The translations under genes and the position numbers were made by a program. A stretch of 5,723 nt of DNA from positions 1 through 5,723 of the forward strand of contig JBDTDI010000201.1 of assembly GCA_039923155.1 (NCBI GenBank), in the 5' to 3' direction. The notes beneath the pieces are model-generated. The model did not search any database and was not told where the DNA came from. It saw only the letters and a program-made list of their open reading frames with translations. This DNA is from Rhodococcus_D sp039923155 (GTDB lineage: Bacteria; Actinomycetota; Actinomycetes; Mycobacteriales; Mycobacteriaceae). This document shows positions 1-4,880 of this stretch, one piece after another. Numbering within the stretch: the first letter of the stretch is position 1; every line of letters starts with the position of its first letter.

Positions 1-1
1 G

Positions 2-292
2 ACCCTGAACCCGGACGACGTGTGGGCCATGATCTCCCACGAGTCGGCGGGCGACCCGCGCGCGATCAACCTCTGGGACAGCAACTACGAGGCCGGTCAC
101 CCGTCCAAGGGGATCATGCAGTGCATCGACTCCACCTTCGACGCCAACAAGCTGCCCGGGCACTCCGACATCTGGAACCCGGTGGACAACATCATCGCCG
201 GCTGCCGTTACTCCATCGCCCGCTACGGCTCCACCGCGAACGTCCCTGGTATCGCGTCGATGAGCTCCGGTGGGGCCTACCAGGGGTACTGA
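2..292 (+). CDS. C-terminal part of a transglycosylase SLT-domain protein (5' end outside window)
   Basis: The frame is open from the window edge and 96 residues are visible before the TGA. The segment is a lysozyme-like transglycosylase (SLT) fold of the kind found at the C-terminus of secreted actinobacterial proteins and some phage tape-measure proteins, which cleave peptidoglycan between MurNAc and GlcNAc. Visible residue 14 is Glu in the motif ISHESAGDP, the expected catalytic acid. It is followed by the family hallmarks INLWDSN, PSKGIMQ, a DSTF segment, a WNPVDNI segment and ARYGS. The protein ends in a Gly-rich tail GGAYQGY, typical of these proteins, so the C-terminus looks intact. 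Two cysteines (visible residues 41 and 68) sit where Val, Thr or Ala is more usual. The N-terminal part, signal peptide and start lie upstream, so cellular protein versus prophage cannot be decided here. Neighbouring genes show no phage character, which favours a cellular secreted enzyme. Confidence 0.85.
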   Translation, partial: TLNPDDVWAMISHESAGDPRAINLWDSNYEAGHPSKGIMQCIDSTFDANKLPGHSDIWNPVDNIIAGCRYSIARYGSTANVPGIASMSSGGAYQGY

Positions 293-356
293 CGACGGCT
301 CGGCGCTGGGTACGGATGAGCGCACGACGCTGGGTGCTGATGAGCGCGCGGCGCTA
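277..356 (+). repeat. Decayed 24-bp tandem repeat across a stop codon
   Basis: Two clear 24-bp units lie at 301-324 and 325-348, matching at 20 of 24 positions and sharing the core GATGAGCGC at 315-323 and 339-347. The first 8 bases of a further unit follow at 349-356. A more diverged unit in the same phase spans 277-300 (14 of 24 matches to the next unit, with GGGTAC at the same offset), so the array overlaps the end and TGA of the upstream gene. Because the period is a multiple of three, the frame-2 TGA stops recur at 290, 317 and 338/341. It forms most of the gap before the aminotransferase. Confidence 0.6.
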
Positions 357-367
357 CCGTCGCAGCC

Positions 368-1525
368 GTGGCCCCCACCGAGTCAGCCCGTTCTCGCATC
401 GAGCCGTTCCACGTCATGGACGTGTGGGCCGCCGCCGCCGAGCGCGCCCGCACCCACGGAGACGTGCTCGTCCTCGCCGCCGGCCAGCCGTCGACCCCGG
501 CCCCGGCCCCGGTGCTCGCCGCCGCGCGGGCGGCGCTGACCGAGCAGACGCTGGGCTACACCGTCACCCCCGGAATCCCGCCGCTGCGCGAGGCCATCGC
601 CTCCTACCACCGCCGCGCCGGTCTCGACGTGGTCGCCGAGGACGTGGTGGTCACCACCGGCAGCTCGGGGGCGTTCACCCTGTTGTTCCTGGCCGCGTTC
701 GACCCCGGTGACACCGTGGCCATGGCTCGCCCCGGCTACCCGGCCTACCGGAACGCCCTGCGGGCGCTGGGCTGCGAGGTGCTCGAGCTCGACTGCGGCG
801 CCGACACCCGCTTCCAGCCCACCGTGGCCATGCTCGACGCGCTGCCCACGCCACCGCGAGGCTTGATCGTCGCGAGTCCGGCCAATCCCACCGGCACCAT
901 CCTGGCCGCCGACGAGCTCGCCGCCCTGGCCCGCTGGTGCGACGCGCACGGCACCCTGCTCATCTCCGACGAGATCTACCACGGCATCAGCTACGGCCCC
1001 GAGACCGCGAGCGCGTGGGCCACGTCGCAGCAGTCGGTGGTGATGGGCTCGGTGAGCAAGTACTTCTCCATGACAGGCTGGCGGCTGGGCTGGATGCTGG
1101 TGCCCGTTGCTCTGCGGGCCGCGGTGCACCGGCTGGCCAGCAACCTCACCATCTGTCCACCTGCCTTGGCCCAGCACGCCGCCGTCGCGGCGTTCACCGA
1201 CGCCTCCTACGCCGAGCTCGACATGCACGTGCACCGCTACCGCCGCAACCGGGACCTGCTGCTGGAGGGCCTGCCGGCCCTCGGTCTGACCGACCTGGCT
1301 CCGGCCGACGGGGCGTTCTACGTCTACGCCGACGTCGCGCACCGCACCGACGACGCCACCGCCTGGTGCGCGGCCCTGCTCGCCGAGACGGGGGTGGCCA
1401 TCGCCCCAGGAGTTGACTTCGACACCGTGGCTGGCCACCACACCGTGCGGTTGAGCTTCGCCGGCGCCACCCACGAGATCGAGCAGGCCTTGACCCGGCT
1501 CGCCACCAGCGCTCTCGTGCGATGA
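368..1525 (+). CDS. PLP-dependent aminotransferase, class I/II
   Basis: A complete 385-residue fold-type I aminotransferase, the usual length for the AspC-like group, cytoplasmic, moving an amino group between an amino acid and a 2-oxo acid. Seen in order: GQPSTPAP near residue 39 (substrate loop), TTGSSGAF at 96-103 (cofactor phosphate binding), NPTG with Asn173, DEIYHG with Asp201 (pyridine nitrogen) and Tyr204, SVSKYFSMTGWRLGW with Lys231 as the Schiff-base lysine and Arg239 for phosphate, and Arg361 in VRLSFA as the likely carboxylate-binding arginine. The full catalytic set is present, so it should be active. The GTG start is forced: tandem in-frame stops at 338-343 lie just upstream, and the only other in-frame start before the conserved region is ATG 416, inside the conserved PF.VMDV segment. 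No Shine-Dalgarno sequence is visible. The exact substrate cannot be assigned; aspartate, aromatic or branched acceptors are all possible. Confidence 0.93.
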   Translation: MAPTESARSRIEPFHVMDVWAAAAERARTHGDVLVLAAGQPSTPAPAPVLAAARAALTEQTLGYTVTPGIPPLREAIASYHRRAGLDVVAEDVVVTTGSSGAFTLLFLAAFDPGDTVAMARPGYPAYRNALRALGCEVLELDCGADTRFQPTVAMLDALPTPPRGLIVASPANPTGTILAADELAALARWCDAHGTLLISDEIYHGISYGPETASAWATSQQSVVMGSVSKYFSMTGWRLGWMLVPVALRAAVHRLASNLTICPPALAQHAAVAAFTDASYAELDMHVHRYRRNRDLLLEGLPALGLTDLAPADGAFYVYADVAHRTDDATAWCAALLAETGVAIAPGVDFDTVAGHHTVRLSFAGATHEIEQALTRLATSALVR

Positions 1526-1539
1526 GGCGCTGACCCCCA

Positions 1540-1566
1540 CCACGCGGCGGCGTGCAACCTGCGTGG
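1540..1566 (+). terminator. Hairpin region after the aminotransferase (possible terminator)
   Basis: CACGC at 1541-1545 pairs perfectly with GCGTG at 1550-1554 over a GGCG tetraloop. The same left arm, as CCACGC at 1540-1545, also pairs with GCGTGG at 1561-1566, so two mutually exclusive folds exist. It lies 15 bases after the aminotransferase stop and just ahead of the sigma gene. There is no T-run, so termination is uncertain; a leader structure for the sigma gene is the alternative. Confidence 0.3.
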
Positions 1567-1580
1567 GTGCAGCTTCCGTC
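1555..1580 (+). promoter_or_regulatory. Possible ECF-type promoter for the sigma-factor operon
   Basis: CAACC at 1555-1559 followed after 17 bases by CGTC at 1577-1580 resembles the general ECF promoter pattern (an AAC-containing -35 and a CGTC -10), which would fit autoregulation by the sigma gene just downstream. Against it, the -35 is not the usual GGAAC, and the start of transcription would fall almost on the ribosome binding site at 1588. Low confidence. Confidence 0.25.
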
Positions 1581-1587
1581 TCAGGAC

Positions 1588-1596
1588 AGGAGGTGA
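1588..1596 (+). promoter_or_regulatory. Ribosome binding site deciding the sigma-factor start
   Basis: AGGAGGTGA is a full-length match to the complement of the 16S rRNA 3' end. Its AGGAGG core ends five bases before GTG 1599, which selects that start over the in-frame GTG codons at 1563 and 1593. Confidence 0.85.
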
Positions 1597-1598
1597 GG

Positions 1599-2114
1599 GT
1601 GCGGCCAGAGGCCGAGAGTGAGTTCGCCACGTACTTCGCGGCGCGGCGCGATGCCGTGCGCCGCAGTGCGTACCTGCTCTGCGGTGACTGGCACCGAGCC
1701 GACGACGTCGCCCAGACCGCGTTCGTCAAGCTGCACCGGCACTGGGACTCGGTGCGGGACAAGGGTGCGTTGGACGCCTGGATGCGACGGACGGTGGTGC
1801 GGGCGGTGGTGGACGAGAGCAGGCGGCCCTGGCGGCGCGAGCGTGCGAGCGCGGTGCTGCCGGAGCCGGTGGCCGCCGGAGACGACCCCGGCGACGCGAT
1901 GGCGCAGCGCGAGCAGGTGCTCGCGGCGCTGGCCGCGGTGCCACCGCGGCAGCGGGCCGTGCTGGTGCTGCGGTTCCTCGAGGACGCCGACGTCGCCACC
2001 ACCGCGGTCGCGCTGGGGTGCAGCGAGGGAACGGTGAAGAGTCAGACTGCCCGCGGGCTGGTGGCGCTGCGGGCGGCCCTGGCGGGATCGGAGGCTGACG
2101 ATGGACGAGCGTGA
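1599..2114 (+). CDS. ECF sigma factor, SigE family (sigma-70 group 4)
   Basis: A 171-residue RNA polymerase sigma factor that directs transcription of a dedicated regulon. Region 2 covers about residues 8-80, with YLLCGDWHRADDVAQ (25-39) and LHRHW before the DNA-melting part. Region 4 covers about 107-162, with a helix-turn-helix around residues 131-153 (DVATTAVALGCSEGTVKSQT). There is no C-terminal extension. The pattern CGDWHRADD and the RRPWRRER segment after region 2 are typical of the actinobacterial SigE family. An open frame continues upstream to GTG 1563, but the GTG at 1599 is chosen because it has a perfect ribosome binding site and gives the usual family N-terminus (MRPEAE). It heads an operon with the membrane protein at 2101, overlapping it by 14 bases, so the two are probably translationally coupled. 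Its target genes are not visible here. Confidence 0.93.
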   Translation: MRPEAESEFATYFAARRDAVRRSAYLLCGDWHRADDVAQTAFVKLHRHWDSVRDKGALDAWMRRTVVRAVVDESRRPWRRERASAVLPEPVAAGDDPGDAMAQREQVLAALAAVPPRQRAVLVLRFLEDADVATTAVALGCSEGTVKSQTARGLVALRAALAGSEADDGRA

Positions 2115-2760
2115 GGCCCTCGACCGGCTGCGCGCCGCAGTGCCGGACGACATGCCCCCGGCCACCTTCGACCACGGGTCGGTGGTGCGGGCGTCCCGCG
2201 CGGCGCAACGTCGGCGCAGACAAGTGGTGACGGGTGCGCTCACCGCGGTGCTCGTCCTCGGGGGGTTGGGGGGTGCCGTGGCCGCGCTGCGGGAGCTTCC
2301 TGGCGGCAGCACCAGCGATGCGGGCGCCACGGCAGGCACCGTGGCCGCAAGTGGTCGCGCCAACGGGCTGACCAACCCGGCTCCGACCGGCGCCGCGCCC
2401 GGCGGCCAAGGCCTCGACAACGGCCTCGCCGGTTGTGCGACGGCCGGCGAAGCGCTGGTCCGCGCCGTCCTCCAGGCGCTGCCCGCCGTGTCCGGGCGGG
2501 GACCGTACCCACTGACGCGGTCCTGCCCCGCTGGGACCACCGGGGCTGAGTTTCGGGTCGGTGACGGCCCCGCGTCCGAACGGCTGCAAGTTCTTCTCGG
2601 CCCGGCCACGGTTGCCTCGGCGGGGCCCAGCGGCTCCGCGCGGACTTCTGACGGGCGCCTGGTCACGGTGATTGACCTCCCGGCGCCCGACGGGTCGCCA
2701 GGGTCCTACGTGGCTCGGCTCGGCGAGGTGGCCGCGAAGGTCGCGGCCGCGCTGGGCTGA
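2101..2760 (+). CDS. Single-pass membrane protein coupled to the sigma factor (possible anti-sigma factor)
   Basis: A protein of 219 residues starting with ATG inside the sigma gene's last codons, with GGAGG at 2090-2094 six bases upstream. The N-terminal 40 residues are charged and end in RRRR. One hydrophobic segment follows at about 42-63 (VVTGALTAVLVLGGLGGAV). The basic flank predicts a cytoplasmic N-terminus and an outer C-terminal part. Residues 65-108 are low-complexity Gly/Ala/Ser/Thr/Pro, a likely linker. The rest forms a domain of about 110 residues with two cysteines, 112 and 142, which could form a disulfide. No HxxxCxxC zinc anti-sigma motif is present. By position and topology it is probably the sigma factor's regulator or sensor, an inference from operon layout; small membrane partners like this are common next to SigE-family sigma genes. 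I do not recognise a named domain in the outer part. Confidence 0.85.
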   Translation: MDEREALDRLRAAVPDDMPPATFDHGSVVRASRAAQRRRRQVVTGALTAVLVLGGLGGAVAALRELPGGSTSDAGATAGTVAASGRANGLTNPAPTGAAPGGQGLDNGLAGCATAGEALVRAVLQALPAVSGRGPYPLTRSCPAGTTGAEFRVGDGPASERLQVLLGPATVASAGPSGSARTSDGRLVTVIDLPAPDGSPGSYVARLGEVAAKVAAALG

Positions 2761-2763
2761 GCG

Positions 2764-2787
2764 CCACCACCGCACGGAGGTGGGTTT
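2764..2787 (+). terminator. Probable terminator of the sigma-factor operon
   Basis: CCACC (2764-2768) pairs with GGTGG (2779-2783), then after an A-A mismatch CC (2770-2771) pairs with GG (2776-2777) over a GCAC loop. G and TTT follow at 2784-2787. It begins three bases after the stop at 2760, the expected place. The T-run is short, as is common in GC-rich actinobacteria. Confidence 0.45.
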
Positions 2788-2957
2788 CCCGCAGGCGAGC
2801 GGCCCACCGTCGGTGAGAAAGAGGATCGTGTGCGCCACCTCCAACGGCACGGTCCCACCGCTCATGCGCTGACGTTGCGCCACCGCTACCCGGCTCCTGA
2901 CTCCACGCTGCGCACCGTGCAGACCGACGAACGGTGCTGTCCCGCTTGACCTTCAGG
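2788..2957. other. Convergent noncoding gap with a 7-bp hairpin
   Basis: No credible gene is present on either strand. The clearest structure is a perfect stem of GCACCGT (2912-2918) and ACGGTGC (2931-2937) with a 12-base loop. It lies about 30 bases beyond the stop of the minus-strand acetyltransferase, so it may be a second terminator for that gene or, on the plus strand, a back-up for the sigma operon. The octamer GCGCCACC appears at 2761, 2832 and 2877, which may be chance at this base composition. Confidence 0.35.
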
Positions 2958-2980
2958 GCCCGCCGCGGCTAGCGGCGGGC
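2958..2980 (-). terminator. Hairpin enclosing the acetyltransferase stop codon
   Basis: GCCCGCCGC (2958-2966) and GCGGCGGGC (2972-2980) form a perfect 9-bp, all-GC stem with a five-base loop. The loop (2967-2971) holds the minus-strand TAG of the acetyltransferase. No T-run follows on the minus strand, so this is either a U-less actinobacterial terminator or a 3'-end stabilising hairpin that also halts antisense transcription from the convergent operon. Confidence 0.5.
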
Positions 2981-3553
2981 GGCCCACTCGTGGTCGAGCA
3001 CCGACATCAGCACCTCGTCGTACCACCGGCCGTCGTGGAAGACGGCGTCGCGACGGCGGCCCTCCTCGACGAAGCCGGCCTTCTCGTAGGCACGGATCCC
3101 CGCCGGGTTGTAGGGCGCCACCTCGAGCTGAATGCGGTGCAGACCCATCTCGCGGAAGGCGTAGGCGGCGATCACCCGCATCGCGTCGGTGCCGTAACCG
3201 AGACCGCGGTGCTCCCGGCCCAGGGAGATGCCGATGGTGGCGCACCGGTCCTTGGGGCGGGCACCGAACAGCCCCACGTTGCCGACCAGGACGGGCGGGT
3301 CGGCAACGGTCTCGATGACGAAGCCGAGATCGTCCTTGTCGTTGGCGCACCACGTCCGGATACGTTCTGTTGCTGCCGCCTCCGACGGTGGGACCACCCA
3401 GCTCGACGACGTGGCCATCCGGCCGGGATCAGACTCCCAGCGTGCCAACACCGGCAGGTCGTCGTCGCGCAGACCCCGGAGTCGAACCCGCTCGCCGACC
3501 AGGATCGAGTCGCCGTACGCGAACGCGCCCTCCACATCTTTCAGCTCTGTCAT
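2969..3553 (-). CDS. GNAT-family N-acetyltransferase, RimJ/RimL type
   Basis: A complete 194-residue cytoplasmic acetyltransferase that would transfer acetyl from acetyl-CoA to an amine, for example a protein N-terminus or a small molecule. The start of the core is LVGERVRLRGLRDDDLP (18-34), typical of the RimJ/RimL branch. The acetyl-CoA pyrophosphate loop is at 113-124 (REHRGLGYGTDA). Next come the conserved HRIQLEVAPYNPAGIRAYEKAGF stretch (139-161) and RRRDAVFHDGRWYDEVLMSVL near the end, which closes the fold. The ATG at 3551-3553 has only a weak ribosome binding site. The first 17 residues before the core are longer than usual, so a later start such as GTG at codon 7 cannot be excluded. 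It is divergent from the small membrane gene at 3649 and convergent with the sigma operon. The substrate cannot be told from sequence. Confidence 0.9.
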   Translation of the reverse strand: MTELKDVEGAFAYGDSILVGERVRLRGLRDDDLPVLARWESDPGRMATSSSWVVPPSEAAATERIRTWCANDKDDLGFVIETVADPPVLVGNVGLFGARPKDRCATIGISLGREHRGLGYGTDAMRVIAAYAFREMGLHRIQLEVAPYNPAGIRAYEKAGFVEEGRRRDAVFHDGRWYDEVLMSVLDHEWAARR

Positions 3554-3595
3554 GGGCTCAATCGTGTCGTACCGCGCCGTCGACGGGATCGCACC

Positions 3596-3615
3596 AGACC
3601 CGCAGGAACGGGTCT
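3596..3615. promoter_or_regulatory. 7-bp inverted repeat in a divergent intergenic region
   Basis: AGACCCG (3596-3602) and CGGGTCT (3609-3615) are perfect inverted repeats separated by CAGGAA. They lie between the divergent acetyltransferase and small membrane genes, where a terminator is unlikely. An operator half-site pair or a leader hairpin of the downstream gene fits better. Confidence 0.4.
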
Positions 3616-3627
3616 ACGCTCCGAGCA

Positions 3628-3642
3628 CTCCAAACCTTGGAG
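3628..3642 (+). promoter_or_regulatory. Hairpin covering the ribosome binding site of the 67-residue gene
   Basis: CTCCAA (3628-3633) pairs perfectly with TTGGAG (3637-3642) over an ACC loop. The right arm contains most of the GGAGGG ribosome binding site (3639-3644), four bases before the ATG at 3649. In the folded state the site would be hidden. CTCC at 3619-3622 could pair with the same GGAG, giving an alternative fold. Confidence 0.45.
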
Positions 3643-3648
3643 GGCCCC

Positions 3649-3852
3649 ATGCACAAGGCGAACGCCATCGGCGGAATTCTCTCGATGCTCACCGCGATCG
3701 CCTGGATCCTGGTCGGACTGGCGGGCTGGCCGGCCTGGCTGGGGATCGTGGTCAGCATTCTTCTTGGCGGCTACTGGGCCTTCGGCCGGCAGATGGTGGC
3801 CGGGGAGGAGATGGGGCCGGGTAGAGCCCGCAACCGGAACCGCCACCGGTGA
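3649..3852 (+). CDS. Small two-helix membrane protein, unknown function
   Basis: A 67-residue protein not recognised as a named family. The start is ATG with GGAGGG four bases upstream; the frame is open further upstream but only this start has a ribosome binding site. Two hydrophobic helices are visible at about 6-25 (AIGGILSMLTAIAWILVGLA) and 28-46 (PAWLGIVVSILLGGYWAFG), joined by the tight turn GW. The tryptophans at 19, 27, 30 and 43 lie near predicted helix ends, as is usual at membrane interfaces. The C-terminus is short, begins with acidic residues (EE at 53-54) and ends in a very basic stretch RARNRNRHR. Both ends are expected on the cytoplasmic side. It stands alone, divergent from the acetyltransferase and convergent with the band 7 gene. 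A membrane protein beside a stomatin is suggestive, but the genes face each other and are not an operon. Confidence 0.7.
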   Translation: MHKANAIGGILSMLTAIAWILVGLAGWPAWLGIVVSILLGGYWAFGRQMVAGEEMGPGRARNRNRHR

Positions 3853-3857
3853 CGGTG
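3844..3857 (+). terminator. Small hairpin enclosing the stop codon of the 67-residue gene
   Basis: CACCG (3844-3848) and CGGTG (3853-3857) pair perfectly over a GTGA tetraloop, which fits the stable GNRA class. The loop contains the TGA stop (3850-3852). No T-run follows. It may be part of a weak terminator or a 3'-end structure; by itself the five-base stem is only modest support. Confidence 0.3.
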
Positions 3858-3932
3858 CCCCTCGCTCCGGGCCCTAGATCCATGACACCGGGGGTTTAGC
3901 TTCACCGTTACCAAGTCCAGCGAGGTTCCCGG

Positions 3933-4757
3933 TCAGGCCGAGCTGCCAGTTTCGGCGGCTCGGGAGGTGTCGAGCTCGGTGGGCGGGGGGGCCGCCGGGG
4001 TCGACCGCTCCAGGAACCGGAGCAGCTCGACGGGGAACGGAAGCACCAGGGTGGAGTTCTTCTCCGCGGCGACCTCGACGACCGTCTGGAGCAGGCGGAG
4101 CTGCATGGCGGCGGGCGTCGCGGCCATCGTCTCGGCCGCCTGCGACAGCTTCGTCGAGGCCTGCAGCTCGCCGTCCGCGGTGATGACTCGCGCCCGCCGC
4201 TCCCGTTCGGCCTCTGCCTGGCGCGACATCGAGCGCTTCATCGACTCGGGCAGGGCAACGTCCTTAATCTCCACCCGGTCGATGTGCAGGCCCCAGTCCA
4301 GCGCGGGGCTGTCGATCATCAGCTCCAGTCCCTGGTTGAGCTGTTCCCGGTTGGTCAGCAGGTCGTCCAGGTCGCTCTTGCCGATGATCGATCGCAGCGA
4401 GGTCTGCGCCACCTGGGCGATCGCGGAGTGGTAGTCCTGCACGTCGACGGCCACGCGCACCGGGTCGACCACCTTGTAGTAGATGACCGCATCGACCCGC
4501 ACCGTCACGTTGTCCCGGGTAATACCGTCCTGCGCGGGCACCGGCAGCGTGATGATCTGCATGTTGACCTTCTGCAACCGGTCCATCACCGGAACAATCA
4601 TGGTGAGTCCCGGACCCAGCGTCGCCGGGCGCACCCTGCCGAAGCGGAAGACGACGCCGCGCTCGAACTGCCTGACCACATGGGCACTGGAGCTGACGGC
4701 GGTGGCGGCCAGAGCGAGCACCACCAGCAGCGGGAGCAGTACGTAGAGAACAAGCAT
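3933..4757 (-). CDS. Stomatin-like SPFH/band 7 membrane protein (slipin)
   Basis: A complete protein of 274 residues in the usual slipin size range. An N-terminal membrane anchor spans about residues 1-22 (LVLYVLLPLLVVLALAATA). The band 7 domain follows from about 30 to 185, with FERGVVFRFGRV, GPGLTMIVPVMDRLQKV, the DGITRDNVTVRVDAVIYYKV core and WGLHIDRVEIKDVALPESMK. A helical, charged region (about 175-230: RQAEAERERRARVITADGEL, then QASTKLSQAAE) is the coiled coil used for oligomer assembly. The short LVLPFPVELLRFL segment is conserved in slipins; the last 25 residues are a Pro/Thr/Ser-rich tail. Such proteins form ring-like scaffolds in membrane microdomains and often pair with NfeD-type proteases, but no NfeD gene is adjacent here. 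The ATG has a good ribosome binding site, GGAGGTGA, at 4765-4772 on the minus strand. Confidence 0.93.
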   Translation of the reverse strand: MLVLYVLLPLLVVLALAATAVSSSAHVVRQFERGVVFRFGRVRPATLGPGLTMIVPVMDRLQKVNMQIITLPVPAQDGITRDNVTVRVDAVIYYKVVDPVRVAVDVQDYHSAIAQVAQTSLRSIIGKSDLDDLLTNREQLNQGLELMIDSPALDWGLHIDRVEIKDVALPESMKRSMSRQAEAERERRARVITADGELQASTKLSQAAETMAATPAAMQLRLLQTVVEVAAEKNSTLVLPFPVELLRFLERSTPAAPPPTELDTSRAAETGSSA

Positions 4758-4787
4758 GTCGTCCTCACCTCCGGCCGGCGGCGGTCA

Positions 4788-4805
4788 GGACGAACGTGTT
4801 CGACC
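4788..4805. promoter_or_regulatory. 18-bp near-perfect palindrome in the divergent band 7/HAD gap
   Basis: GGACGAACGTGTTCGACC has CGAAC and GTTCG arms around a GT centre, extended by GG and CC with one A-A mismatch pair (4790 and 4803). It lies 31 bases upstream of the band 7 start and about 75 upstream of the HAD start, a natural place for an operator serving one or both genes. It is not a LexA box, because GAAC and GTTC are separated by two bases rather than four. Confidence 0.45.
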
Positions 4806-4880
4806 TTCCAACGGCCTGCTGTCATGGTAGCGCCGGAGGTTGTCGGCAGACGTGCGCGTCGCGGTGTCCGGGATTGCAGA

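Noticed and set aside
416..418. ATG 416 as the aminotransferase start
   Set aside because: It lies inside a conserved N-terminal segment of the family, so starting there would remove conserved residues; GTG 368 is preferred.
1563..1598. Upstream GTG starts at 1563 and 1593 for the sigma factor
   Set aside because: GTG 1599 has a perfect ribosome binding site at the right spacing, and GTG 1593 overlaps that site.
383..2002. Very long antisense open frame (over 500 codons) on the minus strand
   Set aside because: It lies opposite the aminotransferase and sigma genes, crosses both and the gap between them, and its translation is low-complexity Arg/Gly/Val-rich with no recognisable domain. It is the usual GC-rich shadow.
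1581..2883. Further long antisense frames opposite the sigma operon
   Set aside because: Their translations are Arg/Pro/Ala-rich with no domain, and the plus-strand genes are well supported.
3605..3640. ECF promoter with GGAAC at 3605-3609 for the 67-residue gene
   Set aside because: No CGTC or GTT -10 element appears at a suitable distance, and GGAAC is part of the loop and stem of an inverted repeat.
2990..3877. Plus-strand frame opposite the acetyltransferase
   Set aside because: The minus-strand acetyltransferase has a complete set of GNAT motifs; the plus frame has none.
4788..4805. LexA (SOS) box
   Set aside because: The actinobacterial LexA site needs GAAC and GTTC four bases apart; here the spacing is two.
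4284..4880. N-terminal extension of the HAD protein back to 4284
   Set aside because: The extension is antisense to the band 7 gene and is His/Arg/Val-rich; homologous sequence starts only near 4926.
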